In this document: positions 47,165-56,526 of the stretch, one piece after another
How the letters are laid out: each line of letters begins with the position of its first letter
Position numbering within the stretch: position 1 is the stretch's first letter
Source of the DNA: Paracoccaceae bacterium
Lineage (GTDB): Bacteria; Pseudomonadota; Alphaproteobacteria; Rhodobacterales; Rhodobacteraceae
Assembly (NCBI GenBank): GCA_028150825.1
Contig: JAOGIM010000001.1
Span: 124,001-188,000, forward strand
Reading direction: 5' to 3'
Length of the DNA: 64,000 nt
The notes under the pieces: generated by a model
Databases searched by the model: none
Seen by the model: the letters and a program-made list of their open reading frames with translations, nothing else
What the model was told of the DNA's origin: nothing
Translations under genes and position numbers: made by a program

Positions 47165-47947
47165 TTATTGTCCAATAACAGAGAAAATATTCTTGTCATC
47201 CTGGATTGTTGCAGTCACAGTTTTGCCATCGAGCAAAGTTCGGACCTCACCCTTGCCATTTTCATATCCAATAACAACAGTTTCACAGATATCAACGAAA
47301 AGCCCATTCTCAACAACACCAGGAATACGGTTTAAATCTACTGCCAAATCGCGCGGATTCGCAATCCTAACCAGACGCGTGTCAAGGATATGGTTACCCT
47401 CGTCTGTGATAAACACAAGCCCATTTTTTTCTCTCAGTTGGATATTAAGCGCCTTAAAACCGTAATCTTTCAGTTTCGCCTCAATCAGAGTTTGCGTCGA
47501 TTGCAAACCAAAAGGGATGACTTCGATCGGCAAAGCGAAATTACCAAGCGTTGCTACATCTTTTTCCTTGTCGGCGATGACGATCATTTTATGGCTGGCT
47601 TTAGCAACGATCTTCTCTCGCAAAAGGGCACCACCACCGCCTTTAATCAGATTGAAATCACGATCAAATTCATCAGCGCCATCAATGGTAACATCAAGCC
47701 ATCCCGCTTCGTCCAGCGTAATGATCCTAATACCGAGATCAATTGCTAATTCAGCTGTGCGCGAAGATGTTGGAACAGCCACAATATCGAGGCCACCCTC
47801 GGTCACCATTGCGCCAAGTTGTTTGACCAGCCATGCGGCTGTACTGCCAGTACCCAACCCGACTTTCATTCCACTTTTAACGTAATCAGTTGCAAGCTTA
47901 GCTGCCGTAAACTTGGCCCTTTCAGGCCCTGAGAGCGTGTGTGCCAT
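47165..47947 (-). CDS. rpiA: Ribose-5-phosphate isomerase A
   Basis: RpiA interconverts ribose-5-phosphate and ribulose-5-phosphate in the pentose phosphate pathway. The family motifs are VGLGTGSTAAWLVKQLG, the substrate loop VTIDGADEFDRDFNLIKGGGGALLREKIVA and VADLNRIPGVVENGLF-like text near the C-terminus. The start at MAHTLSGPERAKF (260 residues) is preferred because a GGAG site stands eight bases upstream; the track start is four codons earlier. gor follows with a two-base gap. Confidence 0.96.
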   Translation of the reverse strand: MAHTLSGPERAKFTAAKLATDYVKSGMKVGLGTGSTAAWLVKQLGAMVTEGGLDIVAVPTSSRTAELAIDLGIRIITLDEAGWLDVTIDGADEFDRDFNLIKGGGGALLREKIVAKASHKMIVIADKEKDVATLGNFALPIEVIPFGLQSTQTLIEAKLKDYGFKALNIQLREKNGLVFITDEGNHILDTRLVRIANPRDLAVDLNRIPGVVENGLFVDICETVVIGYENGKGEVRTLLDGKTVTATIQDDKNIFSVIGQ

Positions 47948-48131
47948 TACAATCTCCAATTATTTTTGCGCTTATACGATGCAATTTCGACATGCGCGAG
48001 AGGGTCAGGGCAAGATTTTGGCTGAATTTCAAATTAAATTCGATGAATTTAAGTGTTTGGAATGACCCTTTGTGATTTGACTTGTCGTTTTTGCAAATCT
48101 TTATAGATGGCAGGACTAATTAAGGCACGCT

Positions 48132-48821
48132 GTGAACTTTACAGTGCACTATGCGCCCGATAATACCTTAATGATTGTTCAGCTGGCGTTGCTTGAGTTT
48201 GAGAGGCTATTTTCAACAAAGCTTGTCGACCAGCCAAACCAGCGACAAGGCTCAGATACTGATGTAATTATGAACCCAAACGGACTGATAACCGTGATTG
48301 AAACCCCAGATAGTAACAATTATTAGACAGCCTCGATTTTGCTCTGGTTGGTAGTTTGACAAGGAGCTCCTTCGCCCAGCGTGAAAGATAAAGAAAGCTT
48401 CTTTGCTAGAAAATGTTTATTTTTTTTAAACACTCTCCATCTATCTCGAAGAATATCATGTTGCCCAAAAAAATACAGTGCCCGCGAGATGCCAGTGACA
48501 CACAGGTTTGCGCCAAAGCAAAAAATACTTTTATCTTTTATCGATATGCTCGAGGGTAGCTTATCACTACGACCACCTTTTGTGATATTTACACTAAATA
48601 TTTTAAATTTATATTTTACCGTCTGCTTGCGTTGGCTGGCACTTTATCTTAAGGCCAAATTTAAGACGGTCGGTCTAGGCCGTTGGATTAGGCTTCAAGA
48701 TCTTTGCCCACTCTTTTACACTAGGCCAAGCGTAGCGCAAGCGGCTCTTGCAGAAAGACTAGGACAAACTGTGTTGAGTAATCCCTCTCGTACTGTTCCT
48801 CCAGAAGGGATGGCCACCTGA
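48132..48821 (+). pseudogene. Glutathione S-transferase pseudogene
   Basis: The N-terminal thioredoxin-like part reads from a GTG at 48132 (VHYAPDNTLMIVQLALLEFE, then LVDQPNQRQ and MNPNGLITVIETPDS) and stops at 48326. After a short gap, the 146-codon ORF from 48381 gives the C-terminal helical part (CLRWLALYLKAKFKTVGLGRWIRLQDLCPL, then TRPSVAQAALAERLGQTVLS and PPEGMAT), which is the typical GST ending in this group. Part of the middle is deleted or shifted. The stop overlaps the sdaA start as TGATG, so the two were once coupled. The ORF at 48381 is a fragment and not an independent gene. Confidence 0.82.
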
Positions 48822-50194
48822 TGTTTTTATCAGTTTTTGAGATGTTCAAAATTGGGATTGGGCCATCGTCTTCGCACACTATGGGACCAATGGTTGCAGC
48901 GGCGCGTTTCCTACACTTGATGCGCGCTTCTCCATTCTCCTTTTTCGGCGTGAAGAGCAGCCTACATGGATCGCTGGCTTTTACGGGTATAGGGCATGCG
49001 ACGGATAGAGCAACTATTCTTGGCCTGGCAGGTTTCCTACCAGAAACATATGATCACGCAAGAGCGCAACTTACACTTGAAGCGATCAGAGAGAGCCATG
49101 TGATCACTCCCCCCAATTTACCAGCTTTAAAATTTAATCCCAAAGACGACCTACGTTTTGATTTTGGCCCAAATTTACCAGGGCACGCTAACGGTATGAT
49201 CCTGATGGCGACAGATGCCCAAGGCGATGTCGTCCTGCAGGAAACCTACTATTCGGTTGGAGGTGGCTTTGTTCTGGATGAACGCGAACTGTACCAGGAC
49301 GATGTTTCTGAAAGAATTGCAGATGTTCCATACCCCTTTAAAACTGCCCAAGAAATGCTGCATATGGCGGAAACATCAGGCAAATCCATTGCCCAAATGA
49401 AAAGATCTAATGAAATATCGCACAGTGGCCACGACCGAGTCACAAGTGGCATCGCCCTCATTTGGAAAGTTATGTCGGATTGTATCGAGCGCGGCTTGGT
49501 TCAGGACGGAACTTTGCCAGGCGGTCTGAACGTAAAGCGGCGCGCAAAGGGAATACACGATGCTTTAATGTCCGAGCGCGGCAAAAATCTGGTTGCGCCT
49601 CATACAATAAATGATTGGATGTGTGTTTACGCTATGGCAGTAAATGAAGAAAACGCAGCCGGCGGTCAGGTCGTAACAGCCCCGACAAACGGAGCAGCGG
49701 GCGTTGTTCCTGCAGTGTTGCGCTATTATCTTGACCACGTGCCAGGCGCTTCGCCCAAACGTATTGAGGAGTTTTTGTTGACAGCCTCTGCGATCGGTGG
49801 ACTGGTCAAGTTCAACGCATCAATCAGCGGTGCCGAGGCGGGCTGTCAGGCAGAAGTAGGCGGCGCGAGCGCAATGGCCGCCGCAGGTCTTTGCTCGGTC
49901 TTGGGCGGTTCGCCCAAACAAATCGAAAATGCAGCTGAGATTGCATTGGAACATCATTTGGGAATGACCTGTGATCCCGTAAAAGGTCTCGTGCAAGTGC
50001 CGTGCATTGAGCGCAATGGCCTAGGGGCGATTAAAGCGGTCTCTGCCGCGAGCCTCGCGCTCAGGGGCGACGGAACGCACCTTGTGCCGCTTGACGCGTG
50101 TATAGAGACACTGCGACAGACTGGCATTGATATGAGCGAGCGCTACAAAGAGACATCTTTGGGTGGATTGGCCGTGAATGTTCCCAACTGTTAG
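48821..50194 (+). CDS. sdaA: L-serine ammonia-lyase (L-serine dehydratase), single chain
   Basis: The iron-sulfur L-serine dehydratase that converts serine to pyruvate and ammonia. It has 457 residues with both beta and alpha domains in one chain. The N-terminal motif is FKIGIGPSSSHTMGPMVAAARF, the ASB domain follows, and the alpha domain carries the cluster cysteines in SGAEAGCQAEVGGASAMAAAGL, MTCDPVKGLVQVPCIERN. It begins on the last base of the GST remnant's stop codon. There is no evidence of damage. It would link serine turnover to central carbon metabolism. Confidence 0.95.
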   Translation: MFLSVFEMFKIGIGPSSSHTMGPMVAAARFLHLMRASPFSFFGVKSSLHGSLAFTGIGHATDRATILGLAGFLPETYDHARAQLTLEAIRESHVITPPNLPALKFNPKDDLRFDFGPNLPGHANGMILMATDAQGDVVLQETYYSVGGGFVLDERELYQDDVSERIADVPYPFKTAQEMLHMAETSGKSIAQMKRSNEISHSGHDRVTSGIALIWKVMSDCIERGLVQDGTLPGGLNVKRRAKGIHDALMSERGKNLVAPHTINDWMCVYAMAVNEENAAGGQVVTAPTNGAAGVVPAVLRYYLDHVPGASPKRIEEFLLTASAIGGLVKFNASISGAEAGCQAEVGGASAMAAAGLCSVLGGSPKQIENAAEIALEHHLGMTCDPVKGLVQVPCIERNGLGAIKAVSAASLALRGDGTHLVPLDACIETLRQTGIDMSERYKETSLGGLAVNVPNC

Positions 50195-50319
50195 CAACGC
50201 CTTTACCATTTCGTAATGTCATTGAAAAATATATGTTTTATCTTTGATTTATCGCTCTGCAATTGTATCGAGATAGCGGGTTTACACCAGACAACATCTT
50301 ATACAACAAGTAGCAAACT

Positions 50320-50940
50320 TGGATGGCCCAAACTTTAGCAATAACAGACACGTCCTAAGAACGCGTTATCAACGGGGCTGTCTTAATGATGTGCTTTTGC
50401 ATAGTTGCGCCGTTTTGGATGTTTTCGCCAAACTTGCATCCTCACAGATCCTAATCGTGCAGATCACAACATTCAGATTTCTCGTGCAAACATTTCTGAT
50501 GCTACCAATATTTCGGCTCACGAAATATAAACTGAGGTTTTTGTGATCACTGATCCAAGGCTCTTGTGACGAAAGGTATTTCAAAGAATATTGATCCTAT
50601 TCCTATGCAGCTGGATACTGTTGTTTTGGGTCTATTATTTGTCTCACGGGTATGATTTTTAGCCACTATTTGGCGCAGAGAATCTCATATTTATTAAACC
50701 AGAGACTATTTATTGTGTATGGCTCTTTGGCGCAGGGTTATTCGCCACGATTTGGCATCTGATGGTGATGCCCGCGCTACGATATGCCCCTTCAGCGACG
50801 CTGACACCTGTGCGTTATCTGGACATCGCTAAGTCTGGACTAATTAGTTATTGGGTTTTTTACATGTTCAAAACGGGTTAGCTTTGTGAGGGGTGATGAT
50901 GATACTGAGCAGTTTTATATTTTCATTCGTAAGCAAATGT
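50320..50940 (+). pseudogene. EamA/DMT-family transporter pseudogene (copy 3)
   Basis: The first piece (VLDVFAKLASSQILIVQITTFRFLVQTFLMLPIFRL, about 50410-50530) is the N-terminal EamA helix pair with the conserved I-Q-I-T-T-F-R-F-L pattern. A later piece (50735-50875, LFGAGLFATIWHLMVMPALRYAPSATLTPVRYLDIAKSGLISYWVFYMF) is the closing EamA domain. Stops and frame changes separate them, and parts of the centre are missing. Ends are approximate. Confidence 0.75.
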
Positions 50941-50997
50941 TAAATAAATCAACAAGATTTTAAGCTGCGCTATCCGTGTATCACTTCCGTGATTTAA

Positions 50998-51190
50998 TTA
51001 TGGCAAATAACAAACCACTTCCGGGAATATAGTTGATACTTTTTTTATGCATCCTCGCCCCAACCAGCAAGATTCTTGGCTCTAAAATACCGCTTACAAT
51101 GTTGATATTTGCTCGTTTTGAAGTCCAAAAATTGATTTTGATACCCTTGGTTTCTCTGGGGCAACGTTAATGAAAGATGGGCAAAAGGAC
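50998..51190 (+). pseudogene. EamA/DMT-family N-terminal fragment (copy 4)
   Basis: A short piece, ANNKPLPGI, stop, LILFLCILAPTSKILGSKIPLTMLIFARFEVQKLILIPLV, matches the first two helices of a Roseobacter-type DMT exporter, with a conserved methionine or similar codon lost to TAG. The rest of the gene is not found before the thiamine pyrophosphokinase. It differs from copy 3 and is a separate remnant. The remaining bases up to 51320 show nothing I recognise. Confidence 0.6.
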
Positions 51191-51322
51191 GCAAGCGTTT
51201 ACAGCAATCAAAATCTTTTATTGGTTGCAGCCGGCATCAGATAGCTCATAATTGAGGATAAACCAAGCGGCATAGACAATCTATGGGTCGTAACCATAAT
51301 GGCAGCGGGCTGTATATTCTAC

Positions 51323-51931
51323 TCAAAGAACGGTCCATCGCTCGGCATGCTGCAGCGACGCAAAAATTAGGTTTGCATGAGACACCGGCAGAATAGCAAG
51401 CATTTTTGGTCCAGAGGGCTTCAAACAGACAGGGCCAGCGGATACGTTGGATGTCCCAATTTGAGCGTCTGGGGCAAATTCCAATCCATTCGTACTCCAT
51501 TGCAATCCATGTGATTGGATCATGACTTCTCCCATGGGAAATAGGGATATGCGTGTATTTTTAGGAAGATCGATAGAAAAATCCGGCGGAACAACAAATA
51601 CTGCATCCAATTCCCCAAGTAATAGGCACTTTATGTGCGCATAGCGGACAAGGTTTGTTTGAGTCGCCATCTGGTGGTCAAGTCGCGCCCCCAGAAACCC
51701 AACACCAACAACCATTGGTGCAGAAATCCGCTGGAGACATTTTTCAAAATCAGTACTATCTTGCTCTTCAACAGCATGGAAGCGGTCTTTAGAAATACGG
51801 CCAATCAGATTTTTTGATATTGAGTCCATATCTCCAATCACTGCGACCGGATCACTACCATGCGCCAAAAGAGAGTCAGCACCTCCATCAGCAGCGACGC
51901 TGACAGGTGCTAGATTAAGCGCCATATCCAA
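51323..51931 (-). CDS. Thiamine pyrophosphokinase, N-terminus frameshifted
   Basis: Residues match thiamine diphosphokinase, which makes TPP from thiamine: VAADGGADSLLAHG, VIGDMDSI, EEQDSTDFEKCL, and GARLDHQMATQTNL are all intact. The normal first strand (ITLVGGAPFT) can be read upstream only with a frame change: GTTTGGA in place of GTTGGA adds one base near 51961 and makes an in-frame TAG. The upstream frame has no ATG, GTG or TTG either, since a TGA comes just before. The 202-residue ORF shown begins at a TTG and lacks this strand. It is either a very recent pseudogene, an N-terminally shortened protein or a sequencing error. Confidence 0.7.
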   Translation of the reverse strand: MDMALNLAPVSVAADGGADSLLAHGSDPVAVIGDMDSISKNLIGRISKDRFHAVEEQDSTDFEKCLQRISAPMVVGVGFLGARLDHQMATQTNLVRYAHIKCLLLGELDAVFVVPPDFSIDLPKNTRISLFPMGEVMIQSHGLQWSTNGLEFAPDAQIGTSNVSAGPVCLKPSGPKMLAILPVSHANLIFASLQHAERWTVL

Positions 51932-52019
51932 GGTTTTCCATGTAAAAGGCGCCCCTCCAACTAGCGTAATTGGTTCTGAGTTGGAAACGATAGGCTTAAT
52001 AATGGCAAATTCCCTTCAT

Positions 52020-52652
52020 TTATGGTAGGTTAGATTATATCATAAACTAATACTTTTATTAGCAAAATTTCGATCCTATTCAAACGCTACCAGAACCAAA
52101 GTTTATTTAAAATCGGTTTCTAAGGCGCAGGGAAATATGAAAAATTCAACTAAAGTTCTAAATGTCTGATAAGGAAACTTCTCTTACACTCGTAAAGAGT
52201 CAATAGATGGGTAAAGTATCAAAATTCATTTGGATTATTGCTTTTAATAAATTTACTTTGAGAAAATAAAGGCTCTATCCAAACTATAATTCAGATATTA
52301 CCGCTGATAACCAAAGTCTAGAACCTGAATCAGACCCCATTGATCTGGCCGAATTTTAATTCTTTGCTGAGCATATGTTCACAGTTGGAGACAACACCTT
52401 CAAAAAGAGACTAGAAGCGGACGCAAGGTTTTCGCAAACTGCCAAAGCAACAAAAATTCGTGTCCACAGTTTATGGGCAAGGTGAGCTGTGAAGACCCCC
52501 AGAACCTTTTGCGCAAACGCTGGTTTTAGACATTCGACCACTTGCTAAAAGTAGTTAAAGTTAAGCGTTTAGAGGCAGGCGTTTTTGAAATTCTAAAAGA
52601 AAAAGGATGCAACATTAAGGACTAAAATCTTGGTTAAAGGGTACGGTTAAGG
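52020..52652. other. Gene-free stretch of about 630 bases with a degraded unrecognised ORF
   Basis: On the plus strand from 52321, one frame reads EPESDPIDLAEF, stop, FFAEHMFTVGDNTFKKRLEA, DARFSQTAKATKIRVHSLWAR, stop, AVKTPRTFCANAGF, with only scattered stops and charged, protein-like composition. It ends near 52610 in another frame with RLEAGVFEILKEKGCNIKD. I do not recognise a family. The 5' third (52020-52310) is AT-rich with nothing visible. Confidence 0.45.
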
Positions 52653-52871
52653 CTATTTTCCATCTGGATCAGCCTGACCAATTCCTTTAAAAATATACTT
52701 AAAAGGTATTGCCCAAACCACCCCAAGGCACAAATAAATAAACAATTCCAAGAAGATAGATGGCCGATCGAACTGAGCAATCAAACTTATGCTAGCAACA
52801 GCATATACTGGTAAGCCGACAAGTAATATCAAGAGCGACAGTCGTCTTCGCGCTTTGTAACTTAGGGTCAT
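52653..52871 (-). CDS. DUF2842 membrane protein
   Basis: A 72-residue protein with two membrane helices (LSLLILLVGLPVYAVASISLIA and FLELFIYLCLGVVWAIPFKYIF). The start MTLSYKARRRLSLL and the end GIGQADPDG are typical of the alphaproteobacterial DUF2842 family. Its function is unknown. It lies 33 bases downstream of purA on the same strand, an arrangement frequent in Rhodobacteraceae. Confidence 0.88.
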   Translation of the reverse strand: MTLSYKARRRLSLLILLVGLPVYAVASISLIAQFDRPSIFLELFIYLCLGVVWAIPFKYIFKGIGQADPDGK

Positions 52872-52904
52872 TCAACTGTCTCCGCCACTTAATTTCTAAA
52901 AACT

Positions 52905-54197
52905 TTAATCTGCGAAAGGGTCTGTTACTAGAATTGTGTCGTCTCTCTCGGGTGAAGTAGAAACTAGGGCAACAGAACAATCAATCAATTCCTCAATCCG
53001 GCGTACATATTTAATAGCGTTAGCAGGTAGCTCAGCCCAACTTCTTGCGCCTTCAGTACTTTCGGACCATCCACTCATCTCTTCATAGATTGGCCTGCAG
53101 CGCACTTGCTGATCTGCCGCGAACGGCAAATAGCTGAGTTCTTCTCCATCGAGTTGATATCCAACACAGATTTTCAAAGTCTCAAATCCATCCAGCACAT
53201 CGAGTTTAGTCAAAGCAATCCCATTCATTCCCGACGTTGCGCAGGTCTGGCGTACGAGTGCCGCATCAAACCAGCCACACCTTCTTTTACGCCCAGTTAC
53301 TACCCCAAATTCATGTCCACGCTCTCCCAGTCTCTGACCATCTGGATCATCAAGCTCAGTTGGGAAAGGCCCCTCGCCGACACGCGTTGTATAAGCTTTG
53401 ACAATCCCCAAAACAAAATCGATTGCGCCTGGACCAAGACCAGAACCAGTTGCTGCTTGGCCTGCGATCACATTAGATGATGTTACAAAGGGGTAAGTGC
53501 CAAAATCAATATCCAGCAAGCTACCTTGGGCTCCTTCAAATAGAATACGACTTCCAGATTTGCGTTTTTCAGACAAGACTTTCCAAACAGGCGCTGCAAA
53601 TTGGAGTACAAAAGGCGCAATCTCACCCAGTTTTGCAATCAAAGCTTCGCGGTCAACAGGCTCAAGGCCAAGACCACGGCGTAAGGTATCATGATGCAAA
53701 AGTAGGCGGTCAACCCGAGCCGCAAGTGTTTCAGGGTCGGCAAGATCAGAGACCCGAATCGCCCGGCGGCCGACTTTGTCTTCATAGGCTGGCCCAATTC
53801 CTCTTCCCGTCGTTCCAATTTTTGCAATGCTTTTGAGCGCCTCGCGGGCGTGGTCAGCTTCAGCATGAACGGGCAAAATCAAAGGTGTATTTTCCGCAAC
53901 CATCAAATTATCCGGAGAAATCTCAACACCTTGTCCACGCAGCTTGGCAATCTCTTCTTTTAGGTGCCACGGATCCAAAACCACGCCATTGCCAATCACA
54001 GAAAGCTTATTACCCCGAACAATACCAGAAGGCAGCAGCGATAATTTATAAACTTTTTTATCTATGACAAGAGTGTGCCCAGCATTATGTCCGCCCTGAA
54101 AGCGCACGATCACTTCTGCCCGCTCACTCAGCCAGTCAACCAGCTTGCCTTTTCCTTCGTCACCCCATTGGGCGCCTACAACGACAACATTTGCCAT
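52905..54197 (-). CDS. purA: Adenylosuccinate synthetase
   Basis: PurA joins aspartate to IMP using GTP, the first step from IMP to AMP. The start at [18 protein letters not shown] gives 430 residues; the track adds 29 codons. Motifs are the P-loop-like [60 protein letters not shown] and [15 protein letters not shown]. It follows the nitrile hydratase genes by 92 bases on the same strand and precedes DUF2842. Confidence 0.97.
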   Translation of the reverse strand: MANVVVVGAQWGDEGKGKLVDWLSERAEVIVRFQGGHNAGHTLVIDKKVYKLSLLPSGIVRGNKLSVIGNGVVLDPWHLKEEIAKLRGQGVEISPDNLMVAENTPLILPVHAEADHAREALKSIAKIGTTGRGIGPAYEDKVGRRAIRVSDLADPETLAARVDRLLLHHDTLRRGLGLEPVDREALIAKLGEIAPFVLQFAAPVWKVLSEKRKSGSRILFEGAQGSLLDIDFGTYPFVTSSNVIAGQAATGSGLGPGAIDFVLGIVKAYTTRVGEGPFPTELDDPDGQRLGERGHEFGVVTGRKRRCGWFDAALVRQTCATSGMNGIALTKLDVLDGFETLKICVGYQLDGEELSYLPFAADQQVRCRPIYEEMSGWSESTEGARSWAELPANAIKYVRRIEELIDCSVALVSTSPERDDTILVTDPFAD

Positions 54198-54289
54198 GAC
54201 CGACCTTTCAAAACAGCACCAAACCAGGGCCGGTATAGCGATGTAGAATACGAGAGGGAAGTTTGAAATTAAGAATATAGCCAAAATTT

Positions 54290-54607
54290 CTATTTTAGCG
54301 ATACGGGTGCTCCGTGAGGAGTAATTAAATAAGCAGTTTTCCAGGCTTCTTTAATCAAAAACAAATCTTTTTGGCCAGTTATATTGAGCTCAGTCAAAAA
54401 TCCCTCTAGCGCATCAAGCCAAGCTATAAAATAATCTTCACCACCATTTAGTTCATGATCGACGCCATGTCTTAGTAGCGAAGCGCCAAATTTTTCTGAC
54501 CAATCTGCCCATGAAAAATGTCCAGAGTCATTAAGATGGACAGTCAATGCGAACAATTGGCCATGCCAGACCTCTTCAAAAACCGGTTCCGTGTACAGCG
54601 CATTCAT
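54290..54607 (-). CDS. Nitrile hydratase accessory (activator) protein
   Basis: A 105-residue protein of the P14K/NHase-activator family, related to the N-terminal part of the beta subunit ([46 protein letters not shown]). Such proteins deliver cobalt and help oxidise the active-site cysteines by exchange with the beta subunit. The start overlaps the beta subunit stop by four bases (ATGA). It is the last gene of the alpha-beta-activator unit; no amidase gene is present. Confidence 0.88.
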   Translation of the reverse strand: MNALYTEPVFEEVWHGQLFALTVHLNDSGHFSWADWSEKFGASLLRHGVDHELNGGEDYFIAWLDALEGFLTELNITGQKDLFLIKEAWKTAYLITPHGAPVSLK

Positions 54608-55281
54608 AACGGTTCAAGATAGCTTTGCCAAAGGTCCAGCATCACCAGATCACAAGGATTTTCAGGATGTTCCCAAAGCGTGCTGGCCTTAAATGCTACG
54701 GTGTAAAGGGGTTCCGGAGCTTCTCCAGCGCCATGAGCATGAGCATCAGGAAAAATATGGCTGCCATGAGAACCAACAATCGTACCTACCTTTTGCGAGG
54801 CATAGTTTGGCAGTCGCGTATGACCACCGGACAAGGATCTATTTTCTGCAAGCCTAGTCTTTACTGGATCACCAGTCATATAAAGCTGGGTGATAGAGGT
54901 ATACCTGAGTGTCGGCCCGCCTTTCGAGAGGCCGCTCGCCACTTTCTCAGCTCTAAGGACCCGCTCACAAAGGCTGTCCGAACCGCGCTCTCCCTGAAGA
55001 CTTTGCAATTCTTCAACGCTTACAAGGCCTTTTGCAACAAGCATATCAGCAAGAGCTGATATCCATTTTTCGTAATACGAAAATTTCGAATAGTCCGCTG
55101 GACTTAGATTTTCCCTAGAATGACGGGATTCATCAAGATTCCATTGACCTAAAAAACCGGACGCGACGGTCACTGCTAGAGCGCGCGCGTGCCATTTTTT
55201 TTTAAAAACAGCTTCGTGCCCGAAATCAGGCATAACCGGTCCGTCGCCAAAGCGTCCTCCCATGTCATGAATGCGGCTCAT
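54604..55281 (-). CDS. Nitrile hydratase beta subunit
   Basis: The beta subunit of nitrile hydratase, 225 residues, normal in length. Motifs are MSRIHDMGGRFGDGPV at the N-terminus, the conserved YYEKWISALADML, and the C-terminal beta-barrel with TRLPNYASQKVGTIVGSHGSHIFPDAHAHG and PLYTVAFKASTLWE. The conserved arginine that touches the active-site sulfenate should lie in RLPNYASQKVG, which fits. It overlaps the alpha gene upstream and the activator gene downstream by four bases each. Confidence 0.92.
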   Translation of the reverse strand: MSRIHDMGGRFGDGPVMPDFGHEAVFKKKWHARALAVTVASGFLGQWNLDESRHSRENLSPADYSKFSYYEKWISALADMLVAKGLVSVEELQSLQGERGSDSLCERVLRAEKVASGLSKGGPTLRYTSITQLYMTGDPVKTRLAENRSLSGGHTRLPNYASQKVGTIVGSHGSHIFPDAHAHGAGEAPEPLYTVAFKASTLWEHPENPCDLVMLDLWQSYLEPL

Positions 55282-55898
55282 TGCGCGTCCTTTGGAAATC
55301 CAGTTCCAATCATGCTGTCACGCGTGACCAGTTCAGCTAGCTGTAGTTCGCTCCAACCTTCAGTACCCTCGGGCCTCTGGGGTATAACAAGGTACCTTAG
55401 TTCTGCCGTCGAGTCCCAAACTCTGACAGATGTATCGTTTAGTAGCGCAACTCCAAACTCAGCTAAAACTTTGCGCGGTTCTCGCACTGCACGTGCGCGA
55501 TAAGCATCAGACTTATACCAAGTTGGAGGAATGCCCAAAAGCGGCCAAGGGTAACAGCTACACAAAGTACATACGACTATATTATGTATTTTATCAGTAT
55601 TCTGCAACGCCACAATATGCTCACCCTGGCGACCATAAAAGCCCAGATCAGCTACTGTTTTGGTGGTGTCAGAAAATAAGCTATTACAAAAGGCTGAGTC
55701 TGACCACGCACGTGCGACAACCATTGCACCATTTTGGGGACCAATTTTATTTTGATAAGTATCTATAATCGCATCAAGAGCGTTCAAATCAATCAAGCCT
55801 TTGCGCATTAAAAGCGTTTCAAGCGCATTAACTCGCAAAGCAGGATCGGAGGGTAAAACGCTGTGGGCGTGTGTATGATCATTACTGTCATGAGGCAT
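55278..55898 (-). CDS. Nitrile hydratase alpha subunit, cobalt type
   Basis: The metal-binding alpha subunit, 206 residues, which hydrates nitriles to amides in the cytoplasm with the beta subunit. The metal claw is VCTLCSCYPWPLLGIPPTWYKS. The threonine in CTLC marks the cobalt form (iron enzymes have CSLC). The N-terminus has a short histidine-rich stretch (HDSNDHTHAHS) that might bind metal. Thiocyanate hydrolase gamma subunits are similar, but the plain alpha-beta-activator order favours nitrile hydratase. It diverges from secG. Confidence 0.93.
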   Translation of the reverse strand: MPHDSNDHTHAHSVLPSDPALRVNALETLLMRKGLIDLNALDAIIDTYQNKIGPQNGAMVVARAWSDSAFCNSLFSDTTKTVADLGFYGRQGEHIVALQNTDKIHNIVVCTLCSCYPWPLLGIPPTWYKSDAYRARAVREPRKVLAEFGVALLNDTSVRVWDSTAELRYLVIPQRPEGTEGWSELQLAELVTRDSMIGTGFPKDAQ

Positions 55899-56005
55899 AA
55901 CTTCAAATTGCTATGCTTCATGGCAACAGTCAAGATGCTTTGCCCCTTGCTCATAAGCTCAAACTCTTTTATCTAGCATGTCAAGTACGGTATTTGCGGG
56001 GTCTA

Positions 56006-56374
56006 ATGGAAAACGTTGTTCTAACAATCCACCTATTATTGGCGTTATCGCTAATCGGAGTCGTTCTTTTGCAACGATCTGAAGGAGGCGGATTAGGTCT
56101 TGGTGGTGGCGGCGGCGGCGATGGCGTTATGTCTGGCAGAAGTACGGCTTCAGCCTTGTCAAAGGTCACCTGGATTCTTGCAATAGGCTTTATCATTACA
56201 TCTTTGAGCCTCACTATAATTGCAGCCAACAACACGGCAGTTTCATCGGTTGTTGACCGTTTAACGACAACAGATCCAACGAAAGAGGGTATGAAACCGT
56301 TAATTCCAGACGTTGACCTGATCCTACCACCAACAGAAGAAGACGCAGCACCCCTTGTTCCAAGTGCTGACTAA
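56006..56374 (+). CDS. secG: Preprotein translocase subunit SecG
   Basis: SecG is an accessory membrane subunit of SecYEG. Two membrane helices (VVLTIHLLLALSLIGVVLLQ and WILAIGFIITSLSLTII) surround the conserved loop with a glycine run (EGGGLGLGGGGGGDGVMSG) and TASALSKVTW. The ATG at 56006 gives 122 residues; the track start is 31 codons upstream in the spacer. The acidic, proline-rich C-terminal tail is usual in alphaproteobacteria. pyrG follows 152 bases later, the usual secG-pyrG order. Confidence 0.94.
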   Translation: MENVVLTIHLLLALSLIGVVLLQRSEGGGLGLGGGGGGDGVMSGRSTASALSKVTWILAIGFIITSLSLTIIAANNTAVSSVVDRLTTTDPTKEGMKPLIPDVDLILPPTEEDAAPLVPSAD

Positions 56375-56526
56375 GCCACGACGGATTGATCATAAATAAA
56401 AGAGTGCAGCACTACCTTGAGGTTGTGTTGCATAAGTCTTACGAATCCTTTACTGATTTAATCCCGTGAAGTTGTGAAATTTTTGTTTCCGATTATCCGC
56501 CAACCCGGGCTCTTAAAGTCCGATTC

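Noticed and set aside
48381-48821. 146-codon ORF as an independent novel gene before sdaA
   Set aside because: Its C-terminal half matches the end of a glutathione S-transferase and its N-terminal half is out of register, so it is part of the GST pseudogene.
50998-51190. Fourth EamA fragment as the C-terminal part of copy 3
   Set aside because: It contains first-helix features, so it is a separate N-terminal remnant and not the end of copy 3.
54290-55898. Thiocyanate hydrolase instead of nitrile hydratase
   Set aside because: Both have CTLCSC, but the beta gene is a full-length nitrile hydratase beta subunit and not split, and an activator follows.
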